Shown piece after piece: positions 1-8,211 of a stretch of DNA of 64,000 nt (its first letter is position 1; each line of letters begins with the position of its first letter). Where the stretch lies: NCBI RefSeq assembly GCF_000143965.1, contig NC_014365.1, forward strand, positions 2,879,501 through 2,943,500, written 5' to 3'. Source of the stretch: Desulfarculus baarsii DSM 2075. Its GTDB lineage: Bacteria > Desulfobacterota > Desulfarculia > Desulfarculales > Desulfarculaceae. Under the pieces are notes generated by a model. The model did not search any database and was not told the DNA's origin. It was given only the letters and a program-made list of their open reading frames with translations. The translations under genes were made by a program, and so were the position numbers.

Positions 1-137
1 TGGCCTCAGCCACCGGCCAGGGCTCCAAAGCCTTGGCTATTCCCTCCGCCTCCAGAAGGCGGGCCCGCTCATCGGAAACCGAGACGATGTCTCCCCGCAA
101 GCGGGAGCCCCAGCGGGTCAAAAGCCGCACGCGCATG
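1..137 (-). CDS. Small phage head-region protein, 3' end outside window
   Basis: An open frame starts with ATG at 137 and runs off the left edge, giving at least 45 residues beginning MRVRLLTRWGSRLRG. It follows the 156-aa gene by 10 bases in the same direction as the capsid operon. Short basic proteins of this kind are often found between capsid and head-tail connector genes in HK97-type phages, where they are usually annotated as hypothetical. I do not recognise a family. The start is supported by tight spacing to the upstream stop. Confidence 0.5.
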
Positions 138-147
138 AAAGCCTCCC

Positions 148-618
148 TCAGTCCACGATCAGAGACGCGCCGCCATAGCGCGAGCCGACGGCGATGTACT
201 GGGCGGCGACCAGATTGGCGGCATGGGAGGCCCCCACCTTGACCCGTAGACAGGTGAAGCCGTTTTCCAGGTCCAGATGCTGGGCGTCCACATCCAAGGC
301 CACCAGCTTATGCTTGAGGGCGGCGTCGGTGGTGAAACCCACCCCGTCAGCCTGCCTGATCCAGGTGTCGGAGGCGGCCGCGTCGGCCACCAGATAGATG
401 GGCGCGTCCTTGGCCATGGCCTTGGCTGCCGTGCCGGAGACGTCCTGGGCCTGCTCCAGGGTGATGGCCACGGTGGCGGCGTTGGCCTGGTTGACGTGGA
501 CCAGCACGGTCAGGCTCTGGCAGTGCTTGAGCGAGACCAGGTCGCCCACCAGTTCGACGTCCCCCGCGCTGGGCGGGATGGCCTCCACGATGCGGGTGTT
601 TTCGATGAGGCTGTGCAT
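148..618 (-). CDS. Hypothetical phage head protein downstream of capsid
   Basis: This 156-residue acidic protein is encoded 12 bases after the capsid gene in the same operon. It has no signal peptide, cysteine cluster or recognisable enzymatic motif. The composition is rich in Ala, Val and Asp with alternating hydrophobic residues, consistent with a beta-rich virion protein. Its position directly after the major capsid protein is where head-decoration or capsid-associated proteins are often encoded in HK97-like siphophages. A role in the virion is inferred from position only. Confidence 0.6.
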   Translation of the reverse strand: MHSLIENTRIVEAIPPSAGDVELVGDLVSLKHCQSLTVLVHVNQANAATVAITLEQAQDVSGTAAKAMAKDAPIYLVADAAASDTWIRQADGVGFTTDAALKHKLVALDVDAQHLDLENGFTCLRVKVGASHAANLVAAQYIAVGSRYGGASLIVD

Positions 619-630
619 GGTCTTTACTCC

Positions 631-1923
631 CTAGGAACGGGTTTCCAGCATGACAAAGGGGCTCAGGGTGTTGGTTCCCTTGAGCGGGGTGATGGGGGTG
701 TCGTGCAGGGGCTGGCCGTTGTTGCGTACGATGAAGCGGAAGGCGGTTTCATCGGTCAGAAACTTCACGTGGATGGACTCGGCCTCCTCCACCCCGCCCT
801 TTTCGATGAGCAGATACTCGGACCAGTCGGCCAGGATGAAGTCGCCCTTGGTCCCCAGGGTTTCGCAAAACTCGATGGGCACGATGGGTCGGCCGAAAAG
901 CGTCCCAAAGGGGGCGTTGGCGAAGCTGCCGCCGGGGACGAACACCGGCTGGTTGCCCACGGTCAGCAGAGGCAGTTGCGGCAGGCAGTCCTGGTTGACG
1001 AACCAAGCCGCGCTCATGATGTTGCCGGTGAAACGAGCCAGCATCTTGACCACGTTGGTGGCCACGATGGTCTTGGCGGCCTGACCGGACTCCTTGGCCA
1101 CCGTGACCGGCAGATCGGAGTTCATGACGCCCAGGCATTGGCCCACGCCCGAGCCCTGGAAAATCTCGTAGTCCAGCTTCCAGGCCAGTTGCTGGCGCAA
1201 AAGCCGCTGGGTATAGGCGGCCAGGGCCACGGCGTCGCGCAGCATGCGGTTGGTGACGTAGATTAGGCCATACATGTCCTCCACCCGCAGCTCGCGTTCC
1301 TTGAGGGCGGCCTTGCCCGAGGACTTCATGGCCCCGGCCTCGCCCTTGCGGTAGACCTGGATGCCGTTCATGGTTCCGCTGGAGCGGTCACGGTCGTCGG
1401 CGGCCAGGTAGCTGAAGCTGTCGGCATTGGCCCCGATGGGTTGCCGGCTGCAACGGCTGGAGAGCACCCCGGCCTGAATGGCGGTCTCGACAATGGACTG
1501 GGCCTTGTCGGTCTCCACCAGATAGCCGCCCTCGGAGTCAATGCCGGTGGACGCGCCGGCGGCGGCATTGACCACTTGCTGGAAGCGCTCGCGGGCCCGG
1601 GGCGATTCCGGCGTATCCAGGGTCATGGCCCGCACGTCTAGGAGTTGCTCGCCCAGGTTGCGGTAGATGGGCCGGGCCCCCACCTCCACGCGGGCCAAGG
1701 CTCCGTTGGCGGCGGCGGCCACGGCGTCAGTGTCGCTGGCGTCGGTGAGCCCTCCCACCCTGATCTCATTCTGGATGCGCCGCTCCAGGGATTCGGCCTC
1801 GCCCATGAGGGCGTCGAAGGCCTTCTGGTCCTGCTCGCCGAAATCCTCCCGGTCGTGGATGGCGCGGGCGGCCTTGACTTTTTCGGCCTTCAGCTCCCGC
1901 AAGGTTTGCAGTGAAATCGTCAT
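631..1923 (-). CDS. Major capsid protein, HK97 gp5 family
   Basis: A 430-residue protein matching the HK97 capsid layout. An N-terminal charged helical segment (about residues 1-55, rich in Lys, Glu and Ala) resembles the delta/scaffold domain that is removed during maturation. A capsid-fold body from about residue 120 follows, with Gly-Gly-Tyr and aromatic-rich segments. Length is typical for the family (about 380-430 aa including the delta domain). It lies 44 bases downstream of the ClpP-like protease that would cleave the delta domain, with AGGAG five bases before the ATG. Order protease-capsid after portal is the classical arrangement. Confidence 0.93.
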   Translation of the reverse strand: MTISLQTLRELKAEKVKAARAIHDREDFGEQDQKAFDALMGEAESLERRIQNEIRVGGLTDASDTDAVAAAANGALARVEVGARPIYRNLGEQLLDVRAMTLDTPESPRARERFQQVVNAAAGASTGIDSEGGYLVETDKAQSIVETAIQAGVLSSRCSRQPIGANADSFSYLAADDRDRSSGTMNGIQVYRKGEAGAMKSSGKAALKERELRVEDMYGLIYVTNRMLRDAVALAAYTQRLLRQQLAWKLDYEIFQGSGVGQCLGVMNSDLPVTVAKESGQAAKTIVATNVVKMLARFTGNIMSAAWFVNQDCLPQLPLLTVGNQPVFVPGGSFANAPFGTLFGRPIVPIEFCETLGTKGDFILADWSEYLLIEKGGVEEAESIHVKFLTDETAFRFIVRNNGQPLHDTPITPLKGTNTLSPFVMLETRS

Positions 1924-1967
1924 GGCTTTCTTCTCCTGACAGAAATGGGTTCACGCGGGAAAACCCG

Positions 1968-2705
1968 CTATATGCCAACCTCCATGAGTCGCAGAGCACG
2001 CGCCCGGGAGGCCGAACAGCCAATGTTTTGGTGTTGGTTAAAACTGGCGTTACTAACCCTGGCTGCGGGCTGGTCTTCGTCTTTCTTTTGGCTTTTTGGG
2101 GTGAAAACCCGGTCCACGAAACCCAGATCCAGGGCCTCGGCGGCGGAAAGCCAGGTTTCGGCCTGCATCCAAGTGGCGATGCGCTCGGCGCTGTGGCCGG
2201 TCTTGCGCCGGTAGTCCCGGACCAGGTTGGCGTCCATCTTTTCCAACATGGCCGCGTAGTCCAGCATCTCCGTCGCGTCACCCACGGCCACGCCCCAGGC
2301 GTTGTGGATCATGAAAAAGGCTCCGTCGGCCATCTCGATCTCATCGGCGGCCAGGGCCACGAAACCGGCCGCGCTGGCTGCCAGGCCGTCAATGTGGGCG
2401 ATGATCCTGGCCGGGTGCTGTTGCAGAGCGGTCTGCATGGCCTCGGCCTCGAAGACGCCACCGCCGGGAGAGTTGATGCGCAGATGGATGGTACTGGCCG
2501 TGATGCCTTGCAAGTCCCTCACGAAATCCGCTGCCGTAATCCCGAACCACCCGCCGATGGCGTCATATAGATAGATGGTGGCCTCGTCGCCCCCGGCCTC
2601 GGCCCAGGGGCTCAGGCGCAGGGGCCGACCCTGGACAAGCCGCTCCTGGGCGGCCCGCTCGGCCTCGGCGTAAAGCTGGCGGGCGCTTTTGCGCTCAGGC
2701 TGCAT
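1968..2705 (-). CDS. Head maturation protease, ClpP-like (S14/S49 type)
   Basis: A 245-residue ClpP-fold prohead protease that would process the capsid scaffold domain during head assembly. The Gly-rich segment INSPGGG (residues 78-83) precedes the nucleophile elbow IDGLAASAAG with Ser111, and the general base is in FFMIHNAWG with His134, matching the Ser-His order of ClpP. The ATG at 2705 is preferred over an upstream in-frame ATG at 2753 because AGGAGA sits nine bases before it and it overlaps the portal stop by only 11 bases. Neighbours portal and capsid support the call. Catalysis is inferred from the motifs. Confidence 0.93.
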   Translation of the reverse strand: MQPERKSARQLYAEAERAAQERLVQGRPLRLSPWAEAGGDEATIYLYDAIGGWFGITAADFVRDLQGITASTIHLRINSPGGGVFEAEAMQTALQQHPARIIAHIDGLAASAAGFVALAADEIEMADGAFFMIHNAWGVAVGDATEMLDYAAMLEKMDANLVRDYRRKTGHSAERIATWMQAETWLSAAEALDLGFVDRVFTPKSQKKDEDQPAARVSNASFNQHQNIGCSASRARALRLMEVGI

Positions 2706-3951
2706 GTTGACGGGTCTCCTCTCCCTCTTTCGTCTCGGCGGTAAGGGGAACATAGAGTTTCTCGCCGTCCATGATGGGCGGCAGGTTCTCCAATGCCCGC
2801 ACTTCGTTCACGGTCATGAAGCCGGGGATCTGATTGCCCCCCAAGGCGGCCCGATAGTATTCGGCCCTGCCTTTGGAGTCGGCCCGCAAGAGTGCGTTCA
2901 GGTTGAATTCGCAAAAGTGACCGGGGGTACGGAGCACCTTGCGGTTGATCTCCTGCTCCACGCCCTTGATGATGTCGCGCAGAGTGAACTTGACGAATCC
3001 CAGGGTCTGCTCCTCGATTCCCGCACCCCAGGACGTGGTCTTCGTGGTGTGACCCACCAGGTGCGGCGGCACGCCGAAGAAGCGGCAGACGTCCTCCACC
3101 TGAAAGAGGCGCGACTCCATGAGCTGGGAGTCATCGGCCGAGAAGTCCAGGCGATGGACCTTGCCGCCGCCTTCGGCGATGAGCGGCAGGCGCATCTTGC
3201 CCAGGCCGGTGCGGTTGTTCTCCCAAATCTCCAAAATGCGCTTGGCCTGCTCCTGGGAAAGGGACTGGGGGTATTCCAGGGCTATGTCGGCGGCGCTGCC
3301 CTGGGCGAAGAAGCGTTCGTTGAACTCCTGACCGGCGAAGGAGAGCCCGATGGCCTCCCGGGCGCACTCCAGGGGCGAACGACCCTGCCTGCCGTCCCAA
3401 CCGATGAAGGGGTAATGGATCACGTCGTCTTGGTCGAATAACCGCGTTTGGCCGTTCTCCAACCGAATGAGGTATTGCAGCCGGGTCTTGTCCGGGCTAA
3501 GCCGAGGGCTCACCCCGTCGGGCGACACCCACCAGATGGCCGCCGGCGCGCCCAGGCGGGTGCGGCCGATGAGGCCATAGCCGTTGCCCCCCATGAGGGA
3601 GGCCCAGAGAAAGTTCTTCCAGAAGGCGTTGGCGGTCATGAGGGGGTTAGGCTCGTCGTGCAGGAGAGCGAAGGCCGGGTGCCCCAGGGCCAGACTGGCG
3701 CGACCATCGGCCTCGCGCCGAAACACCTCGCAGGGCAGAGAGGCGATGGTGCCGGCGATGAGTGACACGCAGCGGTAGACCGCGCTCACCCGCATGGCGG
3801 TCCGTTGGTTGACCACCACGCCGGACAGGGTGGGCAGCCCCAGCCCTCCGGCGATGAGCTCGATGGCCCGCTCCTCGGAGATTGGGTCGCCAGCGTACGA
3901 AGCCTGGGGAGATTTGCGCCCGGCCCAGTTCAGGGGGTTCCACCATCTCAT
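2695..3951 (-). CDS. Phage portal protein, HK97 family
   Basis: A 418-residue portal protein, which would form the dodecameric ring at the head vertex through which DNA is packaged. The N-terminal wing residues include ISEERAIELIAGGLG, and a central region with VYRCVSLIAGTIASLPCEV is typical of the family. A C-terminal clip-like region ends in a charged tail. The gene overlaps the large terminase by four bases (ATGA) and the protease by 11. Its length is close to that of HK97 gp3 and related portals. The packaging-head gene order leaves little doubt. Confidence 0.93.
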   Translation of the reverse strand: MRWWNPLNWAGRKSPQASYAGDPISEERAIELIAGGLGLPTLSGVVVNQRTAMRVSAVYRCVSLIAGTIASLPCEVFRREADGRASLALGHPAFALLHDEPNPLMTANAFWKNFLWASLMGGNGYGLIGRTRLGAPAAIWWVSPDGVSPRLSPDKTRLQYLIRLENGQTRLFDQDDVIHYPFIGWDGRQGRSPLECAREAIGLSFAGQEFNERFFAQGSAADIALEYPQSLSQEQAKRILEIWENNRTGLGKMRLPLIAEGGGKVHRLDFSADDSQLMESRLFQVEDVCRFFGVPPHLVGHTTKTTSWGAGIEEQTLGFVKFTLRDIIKGVEQEINRKVLRTPGHFCEFNLNALLRADSKGRAEYYRAALGGNQIPGFMTVNEVRALENLPPIMDGEKLYVPLTAETKEGEETRQHAA

Positions 3952-5648
3952 GCGCCGGCCTCCGCTTGGATCGAGGACCAGTCGAAGATGCCTGGCACGG
4001 GAGAGGCCTGGCCAGCGTGGAGCATGGCCCGGGAGAGGGCCATGATGGCGGCCACGATGCCGTCGATCTTGTTTTCGGCGCGCTCCTTGCCGGGGTAGTA
4101 GGCCTTGGTCCTGGTGGAGCGCAGCACCACGTTGGACGCCTGCCAGGTAAGCAGCGGGTCGCCGTCATGGTGCAGCTTGCCCGAGAGATAGAGGGCCTCG
4201 AATTCCTTCATGGGCTCGGAGATGAACGCCGGAGACTGGTTGATCTCGATGCAGGAAAAGGACACCCGCTCGCGGATTTCCTGCATGAGCATCTCGGCCT
4301 CGCGCGGGTCGTAGGCCAGCTCTCGGATGGAGAATCGATCGGCGTAGGCCAGCAGGTCGTCCATGAGGTAGCGGTAATCGGTGCGTGCGCCGGGCGTGGC
4401 CACCAGATGCCCCTCGGCCGTCCAGCGCTGGTAGTGGGCGTTTTCGGGAAGGGTGACCGTCTCCTCCGGCAGGTAGTGTCTGCCGAAGAGATAGAACTCG
4501 TCGCCACGTTTGAAGATCAGCACCATGGCCGTGAGGTCCACCTTGGAGGCCAGGTCCACGCCGACCCAGCAGGGCTCGCCCGCGAAGTCGTCCAGGGAGA
4601 CGTCCGCCCGGCAAGCGTTCCATTTGACCATGTTGATCCAGGCGGATCCGGCGTTGGACCAGACGTTGAGGTGCTTGCACTTGAGGATGTTCTGGCGGGA
4701 GGCGATCTGAATGGCCTCCTTGCGCCGCGCCCGCAGAAAATCGGGATAGATGGACACGCCCAGGTTGGGGTTCGCCTTTTCCCAGGAGACCCAGTCGGTC
4801 CAGTCGTCGCCATCGTCGATGGTATAGATGACGGTGAAGAGCTGGTCGTTTTCCAGGGTGCCTTCGAGGACTTTCACCGCCTCGTCGCGCTTGGCGTAGC
4901 AAGGCCCGGAGGTATCCACCCCGGCGGTGGTGATAACCGCCAGCATGGGCTGGGAGCGCGCGCCCATGCCGGTGAGCATGGTGTCGTAGAGGTCGGGCGT
5001 CTGGTGTTCGTGGTATTCGTCCACGATGGCGCAGTGGGGCGAGGCCCCGTCGCCGGGCTTGCCGATGACCGGCTCGAACTTACTGGCATTGTCCAGGATA
5101 TGCAGGTTCTTGGCCCCCACATGGATGCCGAAATGGCTGATGAAAGAGGGATTCTTGAGGCACATCTGCCGGGCCGGACCGAAGACCTCCCAGGCCTGCT
5201 TCTCGCTGGTGGCCCCGGAATAGACCTCGGCCCCGGGTTCGCCGTCGGCCGCGAACATGTACAGGCCCAGGCAAGCCCCCAGCACGGACTTGCCCGCCTT
5301 GCGGGGAATCTCGGCGTATATCTCGCGGAAGCGGCGCAGGCCGTCCGACTTGCGCAGCCAGCCGAAGGTGACGCCCAGGAGGAAGCACTGCCAGTTCTCC
5401 AGCACCAGCTTCTTGCCCGCCCATTCCCGGCCTTTGACGTGGACCATGTTGGAAGCGAAGCGACAGACCCTGTCAGCCGCCGCCTTGTCCCAGCGGTAGG
5501 GGTAGCCCTTGGACTTGGACCGCTCGAACTCGTCCATATGCCTCTGGCAGGCCAGACGCACATACCGGCAGGCCACGACCTTCCCGCTGACGACATCCCG
5601 GGCGTATCGGTTGGCCATCGAGGCGAATGGGTAAGCGGACCGTGCCAT
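3948..5648 (-). CDS. terL: Large terminase subunit (packaging ATPase-nuclease)
   Basis: This 566-residue motor would translocate DNA into proheads and cut the concatemer. The ATPase Walker A region is IPRKAGKS (residues 114-121) and Walker B is CAIVDEYH (206-213) with the catalytic Glu. The nuclease domain begins at GVDLASKVD (363-371), whose Asp365 is a likely metal ligand. I chose the ATG at 5648, two bases after the small-terminase stop; an in-frame ATG at 5672 would add eight residues and overlap that gene. The sequence fits the HK97/phiC31-like terminase group (Terminase_1). The gene is intact. Confidence 0.93.
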   Translation of the reverse strand: MARSAYPFASMANRYARDVVSGKVVACRYVRLACQRHMDEFERSKSKGYPYRWDKAAADRVCRFASNMVHVKGREWAGKKLVLENWQCFLLGVTFGWLRKSDGLRRFREIYAEIPRKAGKSVLGACLGLYMFAADGEPGAEVYSGATSEKQAWEVFGPARQMCLKNPSFISHFGIHVGAKNLHILDNASKFEPVIGKPGDGASPHCAIVDEYHEHQTPDLYDTMLTGMGARSQPMLAVITTAGVDTSGPCYAKRDEAVKVLEGTLENDQLFTVIYTIDDGDDWTDWVSWEKANPNLGVSIYPDFLRARRKEAIQIASRQNILKCKHLNVWSNAGSAWINMVKWNACRADVSLDDFAGEPCWVGVDLASKVDLTAMVLIFKRGDEFYLFGRHYLPEETVTLPENAHYQRWTAEGHLVATPGARTDYRYLMDDLLAYADRFSIRELAYDPREAEMLMQEIRERVSFSCIEINQSPAFISEPMKEFEALYLSGKLHHDGDPLLTWQASNVVLRSTRTKAYYPGKERAENKIDGIVAAIMALSRAMLHAGQASPVPGIFDWSSIQAEAGA

Positions 5649-5650
5649 GC

Positions 5651-6106
5651 TCAATCCCTGAACCCCGTCCATTCGTCATCCCTGTCCTTGGCTGGAACAG
5701 CCACGATGCGCGAGCGGCTCGATGGCGTGAGCCCAAACTCGGTCAGGAACTTGTGCATGATCTCCATGGCCCGGTTGGCCACGCCGATAAGCGGATTCTG
5801 AATCACGTTGCCGCCCGTGGTCTTGATCAGAAGCCCCGACTGGCGGATTTTCGTCTCAGCCTCGACAAAGCGTTCGAAGGCTTGGCAGTAGGCGGCGAGC
5901 GCCGCGTCGTCGCCTTCGCTGAGCACGCCCATGCGCATGAGCACCGGCGCCTTGCGATCCCATTCCTGGCGGGCAACCTCGCCCAGAAACTCTGGCGGCT
6001 CCGGGGCGGCCACGGGCGGCCTGGGCTCGCTGGGGTTCAGGCGGCAATTCTGGGCCGTGCCTTTCAAGAGCTTCAGGCCGGTGGGCAGAGGTTTACGGCC
6101 GGCCAT
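5651..6106 (-). CDS. terS: Small terminase subunit, P27 family
   Basis: A 151-residue protein opening with AGRKPLPTGLKLLKGT, the recognisable start of P27-type small terminases, which bind the packaging site and recruit TerL. A Pro-rich linker (about residues 28-40) and a helical body follow, ending in an acidic tail. The ATG at 6106 has AGGGAA seven bases upstream; an in-frame ATG at 6133 is less likely. TerL follows two bases after the stop. Upstream lies a divergent RelE/XRE module, so transcription must start in the 6107-6161 gap or read through from the methylase genes. Confidence 0.88.
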   Translation of the reverse strand: MAGRKPLPTGLKLLKGTAQNCRLNPSEPRPPVAAPEPPEFLGEVARQEWDRKAPVLMRMGVLSEGDDAALAAYCQAFERFVEAETKIRQSGLLIKTTGGNVIQNPLIGVANRAMEIMHKFLTEFGLTPSSRSRIVAVPAKDRDDEWTGFRD

Positions 6107-6126
6107 GAGGTTTCCCTGAAAGCTTG

Positions 6127-6155
6127 TTGACATATATCAAACTTAGAGTTAGAAA
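6127..6155 (+). promoter_or_regulatory. Promoter with near-palindromic operator for the RelE/XRE pair
   Basis: TTGACA (6127-6132) and TAGAAA (6150-6155) are separated by 17 bases, and the toxin ATG follows at 6162. The -35 lies within TTGACATATATCAA (6127-6140), a near-perfect inverted repeat suited to binding by the XRE antitoxin dimer. The site is AT-rich compared with its surroundings. Confidence 0.55.
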
Positions 6156-6161
6156 ATAGGT

Positions 6162-6416
6162 ATGTATGCGCTGCGCTTTTCCACAACCGCGTTGAAGGCC
6201 CTCAGGAAAGCGCCCGCTGATGTGGTCGGGCGCATCCGGGCGAAGCTGGATGAACTGACGCGAGATCCCTTCACGGCCGCCAACGTCAAAAAGCTCACCA
6301 GCCATCCGGGATATCGGTTGCGCGTCGGCGACTGGCGGGTGATCTACCTGGTCCAAAAGGAAGAGGTCGTCATCCAGATAGTGGACATCGGACAGCGCAA
6401 AGAGGTGTATCGATGA
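6162..6416 (+). CDS. RelE/ParE-family toxin
   Basis: An 84-residue basic protein with the RelE fold pattern. An N-terminal strand is followed by a Lys/Arg-rich two-helix hairpin (AlaLeuLysAlaLeuArgLysAla). C-terminal strands then contain GYRLRVGDWRVIYLV (residues 50-64), the usual RelE core. Such toxins cleave mRNA in the ribosomal A site. The gene overlaps the next one by four bases (ATGA), giving toxin-first order like HigBA and unlike classical RelBE. It sits on the plus strand between the small terminase and a methyltransferase, so it is cargo within the phage packaging region. Confidence 0.88.
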   Translation: MYALRFSTTALKALRKAPADVVGRIRAKLDELTRDPFTAANVKKLTSHPGYRLRVGDWRVIYLVQKEEVVIQIVDIGQRKEVYR

Positions 6417-6784
6417 GCGTCCAGATTCTCGAGCACGAAGGACGGCCGGCGTTCGCGTTGATGCCGATCGAAGAATACGAACGTCTTGTGGCAGCCCTCG
6501 AGGATGCGCACGACGCCGCGACCATCGAGGAGTTCTATCGTCGGCTTGTCTCCGGCGAAGAGGAAACCTTTCCGGCGGAAGTCGTCGACCGGCTGCTGGC
6601 TGGAGAGCATCCTGTCCGGGTGCTGCGCTCCCATCGGGGCATGACCCTGCAGCAGGTCGCGGATGCCTGCGGAGTGACCAACTCCCACATCTCCCAGATC
6701 GAAAAGGGCAAGCGCTCCATGTCCACGGAGTTGCTGAAGAAGATGGCCGAGGCGCTCCGCGTGGACGCGGAGATGTTGTTGTAA
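6413..6784 (+). CDS. XRE-family antitoxin paired with RelE
   Basis: A 123-residue protein with two parts. The N-terminal half (about 1-60) is acidic and Phd/type-II antitoxin-like, with MPIEEYERLVAALED, and probably wraps the toxin. The C-terminal half (about 65-123) is a helix-turn-helix of the Cro/C1 type, with MTLQQVADACGVTNSHISQIEKGKR. It overlaps the toxin by four bases. It is expected to bind the palindrome at 6127-6140 and repress the pair. The DNA-binding domain is at the C-terminus rather than the N-terminus, a known alternative arrangement. Confidence 0.87.
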   Translation: MSVQILEHEGRPAFALMPIEEYERLVAALEDAHDAATIEEFYRRLVSGEEETFPAEVVDRLLAGEHPVRVLRSHRGMTLQQVADACGVTNSHISQIEKGKRSMSTELLKKMAEALRVDAEMLL

Positions 6785-6792
6785 AACCAAGG

Positions 6793-8211
6793 CTAGGCAT
6801 TATTCTGGCTTCCGCTGTCGCTCGCATCGCCCGCCCGCTCTGCAGAGACCTCATCAAAGGTTCGTCCGTCCTCCAGGGTGATGCTCTCCTGCGGGAAGAG
6901 CCCCGCGAACCGTCTGATGGCGATGTCGCAGTATTCCGGGGCCAACTCGATGGCCTGGCAGATGCGACCGGTCTTCTGAGCAGCCACAAGGCTGGTGCCG
7001 GAGCCGCTGAAGGGCTCGAAGCAGACGTCCTCGGGGTCGGTGAAGGCCAGCATGAAGTGCTCGGGCAGGGCCACCGGGAAGACGGCCGGATGACCGGTTT
7101 CAATGCCACGGGCCTGGTGGCGGAAGATGCGCGCCACCGAGTCGGGGATTTTGGATTCTTGGGTCTGGAAGGTCTTGCCGTTCCATTTCTGGACCACGCC
7201 GTCCTTGCCGCGCAGGCCGGACTTGAAATCACGGTCCTCCCCGGCATGAATGCAGGGCATGATCTTGTGCGGCCGGCGACTCTGGCGGTTGAAGTGGAAG
7301 ACAAACTCATGGCTGGGACCAAAGCGTCCGTTCCAGTCCCCCGGCAGGCCGAAGCCCTGGTCCCAGACGTACCAAGCGAAACGCCGCCAGCCTTGGCCGC
7401 GCATCCAATCCAACCAGCCTTCCCAATACGGATGCCACTCGTTCTTCTCGTGGATCAGGCCGAGATTGACCAAAACTTGGCCGCCCTGCCCCATTGGGGC
7501 ATTGGCGAAGACCCCGCGCATGAGGCCATCCCAATCGGCGATGCCGCCGGTGGTGTAGTCGCGCTTATTGCCGTAAGGCGGACTGGTGAAAAGCAGGGCG
7601 GCCCGCTGGCCTGACATCACCTTGGTCACGGCCTCGGCCAAGGTGGAGTCTCCGCAGAGCAAACGATGTTGGCCCAACAGCCAAAGATCACCGGACCTGC
7701 TCACCGTCGCGGGAGAGGGATCGGGGAGTTCGTCCTCGTGATCCAAAACCTCCACCCGCTCCGGACTTGACTCGCTCTGGCATAGGTCTTTCAACTCTTT
7801 TTCGGCGAAGCCGGCCAGGGTCACATCGAAACCCATCTCGGCCAAGTCGGCGACTTCCAAGGCCAGAACCTCCCGATCCCAGCCGGCCTCCAGGGCCAGC
7901 CGGTTATCGGCCAGGACAAAGGCCTTTTTCTGGACCGGGCTCAGGTGGGTCAGCTCTATGACCGGCACGCTGGTCATCCCCAGCCTGCGGGCGGCCAGCA
8001 CCCGGCCATGGCCGGCGATGATGCCTCGCTCACCGTCCACCAGCACCGGATTGTTGAAGCCAAATTCGCGAATGCTGCCGGCGATCTGGGCTATCTGGGC
8101 CTCGCCGTGGGTGCGGGCGTTGCGAGCGTATGGGATCAGCTCCTCCACCAGGCGGTATTCCACCCGCAGGTCAGGGGCGACCAAGTCAGATAGGTAGGCG
8201 CTAGCTGTCAT
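6793..8211 (-). CDS. ParB-domain DNA methyltransferase, TSPPY type
   Basis: A 472-residue fusion. An N-terminal ParB/Srx-like nuclease domain contains GIIAGHGRVLAARRLG (residues 63-78). It is followed by an adenine- or N4-cytosine-specific methylase with catalytic TSPPYG (209-214) and C-terminal SAM-binding FEPFSGSGTS (about 398-407). Catalytic motif before FxGxG places it in the beta class. The ATG at 8211 has GGAGG six bases upstream and overlaps the upstream methylase by 11 bases. Phage methylases of this type may protect DNA from host restriction or mark genes; the target sequence cannot be read from the protein. Confidence 0.9.
   Translation of the reverse strand: MTASAYLSDLVAPDLRVEYRLVEELIPYARNARTHGEAQIAQIAGSIREFGFNNPVLVDGERGIIAGHGRVLAARRLGMTSVPVIELTHLSPVQKKAFVLADNRLALEAGWDREVLALEVADLAEMGFDVTLAGFAEKELKDLCQSESSPERVEVLDHEDELPDPSPATVSRSGDLWLLGQHRLLCGDSTLAEAVTKVMSGQRAALLFTSPPYGNKRDYTTGGIADWDGLMRGVFANAPMGQGGQVLVNLGLIHEKNEWHPYWEGWLDWMRGQGWRRFAWYVWDQGFGLPGDWNGRFGPSHEFVFHFNRQSRRPHKIMPCIHAGEDRDFKSGLRGKDGVVQKWNGKTFQTQESKIPDSVARIFRHQARGIETGHPAVFPVALPEHFMLAFTDPEDVCFEPFSGSGTSLVAAQKTGRICQAIELAPEYCDIAIRRFAGLFPQESITLEDGRTFDEVSAERAGDASDSGSQNNA

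Noticed and set aside
3882-5801. Open frame of 639 codons on the plus strand
   Set aside because: It is antisense to the large terminase with no start signal or motif.
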